Source of the DNA: Isoetes taiwanensis
Lineage: Eukaryota > Streptophyta > Lycopodiopsida > Isoetales > Isoetaceae
Reading direction: 5' to 3'
Length of the DNA: 64,000 nt
Assembly: GCA_021234155.1 (NCBI GenBank)
Contig: JAJEKV010000020.1
Location: 12,205,367-12,269,366, forward strand
The notes below the pieces were generated by a model. It saw only the letters and a program-made list of their open reading frames with translations, was not told the DNA's origin and made no database searches. Shown piece after piece: positions 31,861-43,815 of this stretch (position 1 is its first letter; every line of letters begins with the position of its first letter). Position numbers and translations under genes: made by a program.

Positions 31861-34800
31861 CTAAGAACATATCAAACCTAAAAGTGTCATGCAATGATCG
31901 TGTAGAAACCCAAGTGTTTTGTTGTTCTAAAAGACAAAGGCTCTGAATTGAGATTTGACTTCGCCATGTTGTCTGAAACAACGAAATTACCCTAGGGACC
32001 AAGTTACACGGTCATTTTTTGCAGCAAAAGAAACACAAACCCTCTACATGGCAGTATTCTGCACCCTCCGCTAAGGCCAATTCACTCTTAATGGTTGGGC
32101 ATGAGACTTTTGGCGCTTCACAGGTGGTGGTCTTCTCGCCCACGTAAACTTGGTCTCCGAGTAATGTCGATGTTTCGAGTCCGCTGGCGTAGTCGAGATC
32201 ACAGCCAGGGTGGGAGAGTTCGTCTGGCACAAAGACCTTCGAGAGAGGACCTTTGGGTCGAATCGCTTCTGAAAGGTTTTAGGCTCTCGTCTCGCATCAA
32301 TGCCCTCCACTACCTCATGACATTATGCAAGCTCCCTGGTCCAATCGACTAGGGGTAGCTCCAAAACGTAAACCCCCTGCCTTGCCAAAGTTATTGTGGG
32401 GTTTACGCTATGGAGGATCGCTTTGGTCAGGCTGCACTTGGGATATGGTCAAGCGGTGCGTTTGAAAACACAAGGCAAAGTGAAATTGCAAGAATGGGGT
32501 TTGGATTTATTCTCCTCCTAGTTTTACAATTAAAAGTGTAGAGCCTTTTATAAGTAGCAAAATTGTTTGGGGTCACTCCGATTGGCTTAATAGATCGAAA
32601 CTCGTTATTTCAGTTCTCATGGCTCCCCCATGCATGTTTAGAAATGGTCCACCTAGTTATCAAAGAAGTCGATTGACGTTTTTGGCCTTCCAAAACGTAA
32701 ACCTTGTGCGTTGCTAGGTTATTGTAGGGTTTACGCTATGGAGGTCTAGTTTTATTCATTGCACTTGAGACATGGTCGAAGCTATAGTTGAAAACAAGAA
32801 GCAATAGAAACCCACTAAATGGGGTTTGGATTTACCGGAGCGGTGCTTTCCTACCGGTGCTCCTCAGGAGGGCAAATGCCAATGCCTCCCTTCCGGAGCC
32901 CGGTTTCCTATCCGGCCCATTGAAATCTCCATTCAAGTAACTTGCTTCAAGTAGGTTCAAACAAATTCAAGATCTGTCCGGGAGAACATATCAAACCGCA
33001 AAGTGTCCTAAGTCGTAATCGTAGAAACCCAAAGTGTTTTGTCGTCGCAATACAAAGGTTCTAATGGAGATTTGACTTCGCCATGTCGTCCCAAAAACAA
33101 TAAAATTACCCTAGAGACCAAGTTATACTGGCCATTTTTGCAGCAAAGAAGCACTAACCCTCTACATGGCAAGATTCCCGCACCCTCCGGCTAAGGCCAA
33201 TTCACTACTTAACGTGTTGGACATGAGCTACTTTGGCGCCTCCGGAGCAGGGTGGTCTTACGCACACGAAACTTGGTCTCTAGGGTAATGTCGATGTTTC
33301 GAAGTCCGCTGGCGAGTCGATCACGCCCGGGTGGGAGAGTTGCCCGCCCGCGGCCAAGGACCTTCCAGAGAAAACCTTTTGGGTCAAACCGCCTCGAAGG
33401 TTTTAGGCTCCGTCTTCCGGTGTCAACGCCTCCCACTACCTCATGACATTGTGCAAGATCCCTGGTCCAATATGACTAGGTATGGCCTCCAAAACGAAAC
33501 CTTGTGCGCTGCTAGGTTATTGTAGGGTTTACGCTATGGAGGTTGAGTTTTATTCGATTGCACTTGAGACATGGTTGAGAAGCCGCAGTTGAAAACAAGA
33601 AGCAATAAAAACCACTAAATGGGGTTTGGATTTATCGAGGCGTGCTTTCCTACTGCTGTCCTCCCGAGAGGGCAAATGCCAATGCATGCCTTCCTCCCCC
33701 GGGTTCCCCTATCCTAATCGTTGAATTCTCCATTCAAGTAACTTGCTTCGAAGCAGGTTCAAAAAATTCAAGATCTGTCCCGTGAGAACATATCAAACCG
33801 CAGTGTCCCGCAATGTAACCGTAGAAACCCAAGTGTTTTGTCGCCGCAATACAAAGGTCGGGAATGGGGATTTGACTCGCTATGTCGTCCCAAAATGTAA
33901 ATAAATTACCCTCGGGACCAAGTTACACGGTCATTTTTGCAGCAAAGAAGCACTAACCCTCTACATGGCAGAGATATTCGCAGACCCTCCCGCTAAGGCC
34001 AATTCACTCATTTAACGTGTTGGACATGAGCTACTTTGGCGCCTCGAGCAGGGTGGTCTTCTGCCCACCTAAACTTGGTCTCCGTGGTATGTCGTGTTTC
34101 GGAAGTTCGCTTGGCGAGTCGCATCACGCTCCCGGTGGGAGAGTTGCCCGTCCGCCGTGGCCGTGGGATCTTCCGCAGAGGACATTTTGGGTCGAACCGC
34201 TTCGAAGGTTTTATGGTTCCGTCTTCTGGGCCAATGCCCTCCCACTACCTCATGACATTGTGCAAGATCCTGGTCCAATCGACTGGGGTATGGCCTCCAA
34301 AACGTAAACCCCATGCCTTGCCGTGTTATTGTAGGGGTTTACGTTATGGAGGTCCGCTTTGGTCCGTTGCACTTGGGACATGGTCAAGCAACTGCGTTTG
34401 AAACACGGAAGGCAAGAGAAACTACCGTAATGGGGTTTGGATTTAATCTCCTCCTAGTTTTGCAATTAAAAATCTAGAGCCTTTATGCATTAGCAAAATT
34501 GTTTGGGATCACGCTCGGGTTGGCCAATAGATCGAAACTCTGTTATTTCAGTTCTCATGGCTCCCCATGCATGTTTAGAAATGGTCCACCTAGTTATCAA
34601 AGAAGTGCCACGTTTTGGCTCCAAAACGTAAACCTGTGTGTTGCTAGGTTATTGTAGGGGTTTACGTTATGGAGGTCGAAGTTTTATTCCATTGCACTTG
34701 AGACATGGTCGAGAAGTCGCAGCGATGAAAACAAGAAGCAATAGGAAGGCATGCTAAAGGGGGTTTGATTTGCCCCTCCTCCCCTGTCGCAATTAGAGGT

Positions 34801-35385
34801 CAAGAACACATTTTGTAGTAGCAAAATTTTTTGGAATGATTAGGGATCGCCAATAGATCCAAACTCTGTTATTTCGATTGCCATGGCTCTCGCATGCATG
34901 CTTGAAAAAGGTCAACAGGTCCCAAGTGCAATTGACCACGTTTTGGCCTCAAACGTAAACCCTACAATAACCCGGGCAAGGCCGCGGGGTTTACGCTTTG
35001 GAGTCCATACCCCAGCCGATTGGACCGGGATCTTGCAACAATGTCATGAGGTAGTGGGAGGGCGTTGGCCGAAGATCGAGCCCTAAAACCTTCCGTAGTT
35101 CGACCCAAAATGTCCTCTCCGGAAGGTCCCCGCCGGCCTGACGGGCAACTCTCCCACCCCGAACCGTGATCGACTGCCAAGCGAACTCAAAACATCGACA
35201 TTACCACCGGAGACCAAGTTTTGGGCGTAACACCACCCCCGCCCGTGAAGCGCCAAAGTAGCTCATGTCCAACACGTTCGTAGTGAATTGGCCTTAGCGG
35301 AGGGGTCTGAGAATCTTTGCCATGTAGAGGGTTCGTGCTTCTTTTGCTGCAAAAATGACCGTGTAACTTGGTCCCTAGGGTAATT
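31861..35385. repeat. Tandem array 3, about 0.8-kb modules with stem-loops, last unit inverted
   Basis: Complex array. Module X carries AAGGCCAATTCAC, GACATGAGCTACTTTGGCGC, GTGGGAGAGTTG and CCCTCCCACTACCTCATGAC. It occurs at about 32040-32358, 33180-33486 and 33990-34294, and inverted at about 35003-35300. Between modules lie stem-loops CTCCAAAACGTAAACC with GGTTTACGYTATGGAG (loop about 23-26 bases) at about 32359-32416, 32688-32743, 33486-33542, 34294-34352 and 34618-34675, with an inverted one at 34947-35003. Further shared blocks are AATGGGGTTTGGATTTA and CAAAGAAGCACTAACCCTC. No credible coding frame is conserved between the copies. Confidence 0.75.
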
Positions 35386-37195
35386 CTCATCTTGGAGCCT
35401 GGGTGGCATGTTTGAGCCACCTTGGCATGTTGAGCTTAGGTAGCATGTTGGAGCCCACATGGCATGTTTGAGCCACCTTGTGGGCAAGCCACCTTGGCAT
35501 GTTGGAGCCATGGTGGCATGTTGGAAACCATCTTGGCATGTTTGAGACACCTTGGCATGTAGGTGGCATGTTGGTGAAAAGGTGGCATCACCTTGGCATG
35601 TTGGAGCCTAGGTGGCATATTTGGAGCCCAAATGGCATGTTTGAGCCACCTTCAAACATGCCATGTGGGCTCCAACATGCCACCACCTAGGCTCCAACAT
35701 GGCAAGGTGTATCAAACATGCCACCTAAGCTTGCATGCCACCTTGGCTCAAACATGCCACCTACCTAGGGCTCCAACATGCCAAGGTGGCTCAAACATGC
35801 CACCTAGGGCTTCAACATGCCACCTTCGCTCAAACATGCCAAAGTGGTGCAAACATGCCAAGATGGCTCAAACATGCCACATGGGCTCCAACATGCCAAG
35901 GTGGCTCACAACATGCCACCTAGGCCCCAACATGCCAAGGTGGCTCAAACATGCCACCTAGGCTCCAACAAGCCACCCAGCTCAAACATGCCAAGATGGC
36001 TCAAACATGCCATCAACAGGGCTCCAACATGCCACATAGGCTCCAACATTCCAAGTTGGCTCAAACATGCCACAGGGGGTTCCAACATGCCGAGGCTCTA
36101 ACATTCCAAGGTGGCTCAAACATGACAAGGTGGCTCAGACATGCCATGCGGGCTCCAACATGCCACCTAGGCTCCAACATGCCAAGGTGACTCAAACATA
36201 CCACCTAGGCCGTAACATGCCAAGGTGGCTCAACATGCCATGTGGGATCCAACATGCCACCTAGGCTCCAACATGCCAAGGTGGCTCAAACATGCCACGT
36301 GGGCTCCCAACATGCCACCTAGGCTCCAACATGCCAAGGTGGCTCAAACATGCCACACTTGGCTCAAACATGCCAGGTGGCTCAAACATGCCACATGCAG
36401 ACTCAAACATGCCAAGGTGGCTCAAACATACCGCGTGGGCTCCAACATGCCAAGGTGGCTCAACATGCCATCTAGGCACCAACATGCCACCATGCCACCC
36501 TGGGCTCAAACATGCCACGATGGCTCAAACATGCCGAGGGCTCAACATGCCACCTAGGCTCCAACATGCCAAGGTGGCTCAAACATGCCAAGGTGGCTCA
36601 AGCATGCCAAGGTGGCTCAAGCATGCCAAGTGGCTCAAACATGCCACCCTAAGCCCAACATGCCAAGGTGGCCCGGATCTAGGTGGCATGTTTGATCCAT
36701 CTTGCATGTTTGAGCCACCTTGGCATGTTTGAGCCTAGGTGGCATGTTTGGGCCACCTTGGCATGTTGGAGCCTAGGTGGCATGCTTGAGACACCTTGGC
36801 ATGTTGGAGCCTGCGATGGCATGCTTGGAGCCAAAAGGTGGCATGTTGGAGCCCACGTGGCATGTTTGAGCCACCTTGGCATGTTGGAGCCCGGCGTGGC
36901 ATGTTGGAGCCCACATGGATGTTTGAGCCACCTTGGCATGTTTTGAACAGGTAGCATGTTGAAGCCTAGGTGGCATGTTGGAGTTTGGGTGGCATGTCGG
37001 AGCCTGGGTGGCATGTCCGAGCCACCTTGACATGTTTGAGCCTATTGGCCACATGTTGGAGCCTGGCGGCATGTTGGAGTCTAAAAGTGGTATGTTGGAG
37101 CCTAGGTTATGTTTGAGCCACCACTGTTTGAGGAGGGTGGCGTGCTTGAGCTACCTTGGCATGTTTGAGCCTAGGTGGCATGTTGGAGTCTAGGT
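35386..37195. repeat. Minisatellite, 19-bp unit, two polarity switches
   Basis: Two 19-bp sub-units, GCCAAGGTGGCTCAAACAT and GCCACCTAGGCTCCAACAT, are mixed, often alternating as a 38-bp dimer. The units read in minus orientation at 35386-35650, plus orientation at 35651-36675, and minus again at 36676-37195. The arms could pair into very long hairpins. Open frames across it (peptide cycle like SNMPRWLKHATWAPTCH on both strands) exist because the unit lacks stops and its length is not a multiple of three; they are not genes. Confidence 0.9.
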
Positions 37196-39100
37196 CTAGT
37201 CAAAACTTAACCTTGCTTATTTGGCATGCCATATCACCACTTAGAGTGCCACATCATCTTTTCCATACTATTTGTTGGTGCTACAAGGGGTTTACGCGGC
37301 AGGCTATTTGTCAAATCCTGGCCACTTGTGGCAAGGGGAGCAGTCCATAATATGAACACTACAGTTTTTCCATTGAGATGGAGACAAACACGCCCAAGAG
37401 TTTGCATATGGTCATTATCATGTCCACATCACCCATATCTTACCACGTCATCAAAACTTTCCCACATCACCTTATGGAAAACTAAAGTTGCACATTTTTG
37501 GATTTTTTGGGCTAGTCAAAAGTTGGCCTTGCTTATTTGGCATGACATGTCAAATGGCATGCCACATCATCATGTGCATGTCAATTGTGACTTCTAAGAC
37601 CTAGTCAAAATTTGATATTGCTTAGAGAGATAAGTTTGGTCAAAATTTGGTATTGCTTAGAGAGCTAAGTTTGGTAAGTGTACGCCTAACTTAGATAAGG
37701 TTAGCTCAAATTAGCAATACTACATATATAAAGTTTCAACTTTGGTTTCGTCTTAAAATGATGGTTTAAGCAAACTTTTATCAGTTTATCAACATGATGG
37801 TTTATTTAGCCTTATTTTAATGGGATGTTTTCATCTTATTTTATGGGCCATTGATGGAGAGAATATGGAGCTCTCATGTGCCACATCAATGGCCTCGATT
37901 TTTTTCGCATTCAACCCATGAAAGGTTCAATGGTGCAAATCAAACGAAGAAGAAGTAATAGATCAAGCACACATTGCACTAAAAAAAAATAAATAAAGAA
38001 GGTTTGAGCGTGCTATGAAGGCTTGAAGCGTTTGAGGCGACAAAGGCCCCGATTTCTGCTGGCGACCAAGCGGATTCCTCTTTGGACAAGCAGAGGCCCA
38101 TCAATTCTAATGCAATGCAATTTCATGCTATGTATTGAGATCACGATTCATGAGAGAAAAGAAGCGCTTTGCGGAAAGCCCTACATAGCGAGAGGAGATA
38201 TGAAAGGAATGAAAAGCAGAGGCATCTTCCAAAGACATATTTCATCTCTCGGGCCTTCTTATTGAATCACAAGAATGCTAAAATTTATGGTAAAAATCTT
38301 TGAAACTTAACGAGCGGTTGGAGGTCGCTATATCATTTTGATCACAATATTTCCTTCCGACCAAAGCCGGCACACAAATGTTTCAAAGCCATAACTACAA
38401 ACCCTTGGCCATATTTTTTGTGTGGAATGCAGGAATTTCGTTTAATGAAAGCAAGGCGGGAGGCTTGCATAGCCATGGCCAATCCGTGATCGGAGGCCTA
38501 ACGTTGTTATGCCTTACGCGAGATTCCGGTGCCGCCCGGACTAAAAACCAGGGGCTCAAATAGAAACCACCTTGTGAGTTGGAGCCCATGAAATTCAGCT
38601 GCTTCCTTTTTCCAACCATGCCAAGAAAAACCAGCCACAATATACAACAATAAAATTTTACATCCGAATGACAACAAAGCTGCTCAAACATGTTGAAAAC
38701 ATACCTGGGGTTTGCATACTTGACTTTGCCGGGAATCATAGTTCCCACCATTATCTAGAGAATACCCTCCCCAATACAAAAGCCAAGGGGCAAACTTAAT
38801 TATACATAGAAATTTTCTTTTATGCTTTGTGTTCTCTTTGTGCCGGATGATCCTTGCCATGAGAAGCCCTATCATATGACATGCACGACAATGCCAAAAC
38901 ACACATAAACACATATAGAAAATTATCCACTTTATTGGCTCAGAAAACCAAGTTCGCATGAACAAGTGGGGTTCGCCCATGAGGACCACCGCCTGGCCAT
39001 ATGAACCCAAAAATTTGCCAACATCATCAAATGAAAAGCTGAGATGGATATTTTTTCATTTTTGTGGGTGCAAAACTTGAACCCGGGTTAGTTGGGGCTT
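37196..39100. other. Mixed gap with short repeats
   Basis: Repeated words CTAGTCAAAA..TTG..CTTGCTTATTTGGCATG occur at about 37195-37235 and 37512-37550. A doubled AATTTGRTATTGCTTAGAGAG unit lies at about 37607-37665. The rest has no recognisable gene. Confidence 0.45.
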
Positions 39101-39640
39101 GGCACAGGTAGGGGCGAGGGGCTTCATCTTAGCGGGGCCTAAGGGTGCCAAGGCCGGGGGCAAAAAATCCTAACCACTTGCGAGGGGAAGCATCCCATAA
39201 TGCCCGGCATTTTTTTTCTCGGCGTTCGAGACAAACATGCCCAAAAAAGCTTGCATAGTCCTGAACTTTTAGGGTGGCCTGCACTCCGAGCGACGTTATT
39301 GGGCACCAGCCAGCAAGGCCATTGGCGACCAGATTCGCCCGGGCCACCGAGTGCGGTGGCACCCATTATAATAATAAGATGGCGAGGCACCAATGCCGCA
39401 GACGTAATTCGGTTGGGGGTTTGGCGATGGCGAACCGGCACCAATGCCAAATGGCCGGCCGCCATAGCCCCGTCTGCGGCGGGGGTTCGCTGGAAATCCG
39501 GCGGGTTATGCTTGGTGTTCTCTTCGAGGGTTCCTGGGCGAACCTTAACATATGTTGATGCCCAACTTCCTTCGGGGTGCCATTCGGCACAGAAAATTGT
39601 GTAAGACAAAGCCAATTAAAGAAAATACCATAGAAAATTG
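39101..39640. other. GC-rich block, unrecognised
   Basis: Open on both strands (minus 39139-39615 and plus 39200-39604), with composition unlike the flanks. I see no domain. The openness may only reflect high GC content. It could be a transposon fragment. Confidence 0.3.
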
Positions 39641-40359
39641 TGAAAGCCAATTAAAAAACCCAAATAAGCAGTAGAGATGTGGTCTTATTTAGCGGTTTGG
39701 ATTTTGATCCGAGCCTATTATTCTATTGGTCGACGAATTCCGCTTTGCCATTAATTTTGCGCCGACTTCCTCATCCTCCAGTCATTCTTCATCCTCCTCT
39801 TGACCTCTGCATATCAGCCCCTCTGGCTTTGGTTGGTTCGGCTGCAAAGAATTCGGATTTTGCAAAAGTAATCCGGCGGGGATACTTCCGCGGACCGTTG
39901 GTCCTCTCTTATGATTCTTGTTTTTCGCGGTAAAGCCATGCTTACCCGAAGCAAAGGCCATCTTCGCGGTTCTTTGGCTTTTGATGCGGTAAAAGTCCTC
40001 CTATAAGGATGCATATTATCTTGAAAGTCTTATCATGCTACCACATAAGATACAAGTTCCATCTCGGTACATAGCATATAAAAAAATGAAGAGAATTCGG
40101 GAAGATGGGTGGCGGGCCAGAGGGTTTTGTCGGTGGAAAACAACCAAGCTTCGGTCATTGTTGTAACTTGTTTGGAGCAAATAGAACAAGATGATTCGGG
40201 GAGTAATCCGGCGAGCAAAAGGTTCGAGTAAATCCGGCGGTGAGCAAAGGTTCGGGCATAGTGTTTGCAAAAAAGAAAGGCAGCTCTTCCTTCCCTTTTT
40301 ATTTTTGTGATTTGTCAGTCCTCCATTGTTTCTGCCTATCTAATCTAGAATGTTTTTCT
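39641..40359. other. Gap upstream of the exon-like blocks
   Basis: Low-complexity and AT-rich stretches. Near 40100-40260 the word AATCCGGCG with GAGCAAAGGTTCG is repeated. No gene recognised. Confidence 0.35.
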
Positions 40360-40920
40360 TTTTTTAGGTTCTGTGGTCAAGATGAACCAATTATTCTGCC
40401 TGCTCTGCCCACAAATTTATGTTCATAGTCTGAACTCATCAAGCTTCAAAGGTAAGTGATGTTCTTGGTTGCAGACCCGATTCATTTTATTGCATTTGTT
40501 TCTTTTCTTTTACTTTGTCCTCCTTGTTTTGCGCAGAAGCATGGTGAGGCCAAGGTGTCTGTGATTCCCTTGCTGGTTTATGACACTGGTAGCGTATAAT
40601 GGAGGTATTTTCCCTTAATACCTGCTGCTGGCAAAGCCACAATCGATGGGGTAGAGGTTCATTCCTACAGGTTAAATTCCTCCTGCCATTCTTGTTTGGT
40701 GTTGCTAAAAAGCTTCTGCCAGAAGTCTTTTCCTATGTTGTACCGCATATGCAGATAGATTTATATTTAGTGTTCCAAACTTTTTATTGTATGGGGAACT
40801 GATCCTCTTCTTTCTGCAGTTCTTTATCTACTACCCCCTCAGCCAAAGAAGAGCTTCTTGTTTGAAGGCTGTTGCAGTAGCAGCCAAGCCTGTTCACAGA
40901 TCATTGAAGAAGTAATTTAC
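40360..40920 (+). pseudogene. Spliced gene remnant or small gene, product unknown
   Basis: Exon-like blocks with credible splice signals. An acceptor TTCTTTTTTTAG near 40365 starts a block encoding FCGQDEPIILPALPTN and ending at AAAG|GTAAGT near 40450. An acceptor TTTTGCGCAG near 40538 starts a block encoding KHGEAKVSVIPLLVYDTG; the downstream part, after an in-frame TAA, reads FPLIPAAGKATIDGVEVHSY up to CCTACAG|GTTAAA near 40670. A short VKFLLPFLFGVAKKLLPE follows. A last block after CTTTCTGCAG (40819) encodes FFIYYPLSQRRASCLKAVAV and ends ..VHRSLKK-stop at about 40915. The combination of phased splice sites and protein-like text is unusual for this window. I do not recognise the family. The in-frame TAA suggests decay. 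Confidence 0.4.
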
Positions 40921-41029
40921 TCTTATAAAATTGTAATTCTATATTGATTTGGAGATCCCAATCTGTGGTGAATGGAAGTATAAAATATAAATCTATGTCA
41001 TACTATAAATCTATGTCCTCTCCTGCAGC

Positions 41030-42100
41030 CCGGGGACATTCTACACCAAGAGGTTTGATCAAAGCCCACACTGTCAATTATGCTACGTTGTTTTTAACCA
41101 CGACCATTAATTAATTCAATTGTTTTAAACCTTAACCATTAAATGCTATAATCTGACGTTAAAATTTAGATTGCAATCCATCAGTATTGTATAAATGAGA
41201 ATGGAGATAACATGAATATATATTATGCTTTATGGACTTGTTTGGGTTCGATTCCCAAAAGGCTTTTTTTTTAACAATTAAAAAGATCCAATGCAAAATT
41301 CATAATATATTTAGCTTTTAAATTGTGGTTTATAGTAATTTTTTATTTTAAATGTGCGATGTGTCAACATTTGATTTGATAGAAGATTTTTTTTTTTCTA
41401 CATGTAATAATAATGCTTTTTTTATTTCAAAAGTATGCCACGTGTCCATATTTGATTAGCTAGAATAATGTTTTTTTATTTAAAAAGTATGCCACGTGTC
41501 AATATCTCATTAGTTAAACAACCACATTAGAAACACACAATTTTTCTACATGGTATAATATTATCTTTTACATGTCCTTATTTTAGGAAAACTATAGCTA
41601 GATTTCAATAACACATGTAGGGTTTCGTAAATTAAAAAAGGCCATCACATTGATATTTTTTAATTTTGCAAAAACAACACTTGAAACAACATGTCCATAT
41701 TGTGAAATAGAACACTTGAAAACATCAATTTTCTATTTCCTCACGTGTTCTTTTCTTTGTAGTGTTTTATTTCTAGTGTTGTAATTTAGTTTTTCAGGTG
41801 TGTAGTAAAAATTAAAATCTACACGCTTTATTTTAAAGCTAAACAATGCATGGTTCGCCAAAAACAACGATGAAGGAAAAAAGTACCGTTGACAAAAATT
41901 CACAAAAACCATGTCAATTTTTTCGCGTGTGGATTTTTTCGCCAAAAGACCACAGTGGGAAATTTCTGCCAAAAAAACCACTGTCTCTTTGTGCAAATCC
42001 GGATAAACGGGCCACGTGGACTTTTGGGGCCATTTTGGTGTTGTTTTTGGCATAAAACAACACTTCCGTACAACTAAAAAACAAATTGGGGTCAGTGTGT
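41030..42100. other. AT-rich gap with short direct repeats
   Basis: The phrase AAGTATGCCACGTGTC recurs near 41433 and 41487, and ACATGT/TTTTATTT words are frequent, as in non-autonomous transposon bodies. A tRNA B-box-like GGGTTCGATTCCC lies at about 41249, but no A box lies upstream. No gene. Confidence 0.4.
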
Positions 42101-42778
42101 GATACTTACTAAAGTTTAAAGTTGTCTTTTAAATTAATTCTCGATTTCATCGATTTAAAATTAAATTTTCATCTAAGATAACTCTGTATAATTAAAATGC
42201 TATTCTTTTCAAAATACTTAAAGAAAGTTTTAGATTGACATTAATTAAATGATTACGTTTATGTTTAATAAAAAATGAATAGTTTATTATTAATTAAATG
42301 TCAATATATTTTATTTCATCAATAATAAATTATTCAATAGTTATTATTAAACCAATAACTTTATATCATTTAATTAATTTCAAACTAAAACTTTTCTTAA
42401 AGTATTTTTTATAAATGTAAAAGTTTGTAAATTGTGAAATTCTTATAATAGTTTCAAGTCAATCACTTATAAAACCATCAAATTTCATTTAATTATCATG
42501 ATTGCTAAATTTTGAATCTGTTAAATCACAAAAAATTAAAATTTTTATATTCTTGAAATGTCTAATTCTAAATAGATTCAAATGAAAATTAGTTTGGAAA
42601 TCAAGTTTATTCTTTGATAACCATTATAGTTTTAATTTAAAGACAAACTTATATAATTAAAACTTATAAAAATTATAACAATCAAGAAGATCAAACAATA
42701 CGTATATTCTTAATAAGACGTTCTTGAAGTGTTATCTATTAAATCTGAATAAGTCCAAATTTTGTTGAATATGTCATA
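42101..42778 (+). repeat. Long direct repeat U, copy 1
   Basis: 678-bp AT-rich unit starting GATACTTACTAAAGTTTAAA and ending ..GAATATGTCATA. It is nearly identical to the copy at 43816-44498. Inside, an imperfect palindrome runs from about 42206 (CAAAATACTTAAAGAAAGTT) to about 42410 (the complementary AACTTTTCTTAAAGTATTTT). Confidence 0.85.
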
Positions 42779-43107
42779 TTTGGGTATAAACAAATAAGAA
42801 AGTTAAATTAAACTGGAGTTGTATCATCCCATACAAGAGTTCCCCATAAAATTTAGACATGTGTAATGTTGGTCATTATTATTTCTTATGTAATTTGTTT
42901 CATAACCTAATTTAAAATTTGAACCGAGAATGTTCTACACTACTTCATGTTTAATATTCTCGGTTGAAACTTTAAATTAGGTTATGAAACAAATTACATA
43001 AGAAATAATGATGACCAACATTACACATGTCTAAATTTTATGGGGAACTCTTGTATGGGACGATACAACTCCAGTTTAATTAACTTTCTTATTTGTTTTT
43101 ACCCAAA
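42779..43107. mobile_element. 329-bp palindromic MITE-like insertion
   Basis: Terminal inverted arms of about 154 bp (TTTGGGTATAAACAAATAAG at the left, its complement at the right) enclose a loop of about 20 bp. It interrupts the left arm of the larger palindrome. The matching right arm (about 43670-43690) lacks it, giving a natural empty-site comparison. TA lies on both sides, compatible with a Tc1/mariner-type or similar MITE; the exact duplication is ambiguous. Confidence 0.75.
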
Positions 43108-43741
43108 TAGGATATGACCTTTAATTTCCAACTTCCTTACTAATATCCTTATTCTAAATTCCTCATATAAAAATTTTGAACGCTGGCAAACCATTTAAAT
43201 AGCACTTTATTCATCAATATATTTGTATGCGGTATGTTCTTTGCTTTTCAAACATGTAAAAGATATGAAATGCTATTGATAACCCACTTGTGCTTTTTTT
43301 TTTAGTTAAATTATCTTGCATGAACATGTTTTTGTAGTTTCTTGAAGTTCAATATATAACAGATCATATCCTTTATATGAGTGTATATAAAACAAGATCA
43401 TATCCTTTATATGAGCGTATAAGGAAGTTCTTATTCTATGCTTTATGTAGCGCTTCAAATGTAATTTGTTTTATATACACTCATATAAAGGATATGATCT
43501 GTTATATATTGAACTTCAAGAAACTACAAAAACATGTTCATGCAAGATAATTTAACTAAAAAGAAAAATGCACAAGTGGGTTATCAATAGCATTTCATAT
43601 CTTTTAAGATGAAAATTTTTATATGAGAATTTAGAAAGGATATTAGCAAGGAAGTTGGAAATTAAAGGTCATATCCTATTTATCACATATTCAACAAAAA
43701 TTGGACTTATTCAAATCTAATAAATGTACTTCAAGAATGCC
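43108..43741. repeat. Large foldback palindrome (centre and right arm)
   Basis: Together with 42717-42778 this forms a palindrome. Left arm: TAGGATATGACCTTTAATTTCC up to about 43390. Right arm: about 43468-43741. Shared complementary blocks include CATGAACATGTTTTTGTAG and GAAGTTCAATATATAACAG. The left arm holds about 85 extra bases (about 43182-43260) that are absent on the right. The loop contains another copy of AGATCATATCCTTTATATGAG. Confidence 0.8.
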
Positions 43742-43815
43742 ATGATAATATCATATATATTTCTAGCTCTTATTAACTTTAATAATTTGTTCTGTTTATC
43801 TTTAGATCGAAAATA

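Noticed and set aside
35386-37195. CRISPR-like array or repeat-protein gene
   Set aside because: The units are contiguous with no unique spacers, and the open frames on both strands follow from a stop-free 19-bp unit; it is a eukaryotic minisatellite.
39139-39615. Host gene on either strand
   Set aside because: Both strands are open because of high GC content, and neither translation shows a recognisable domain.
41240-41270. tRNA gene or SINE from GGGTTCGATTCCC
   Set aside because: No A box or clover leaf upstream; likely a chance B box or a tiny fragment.
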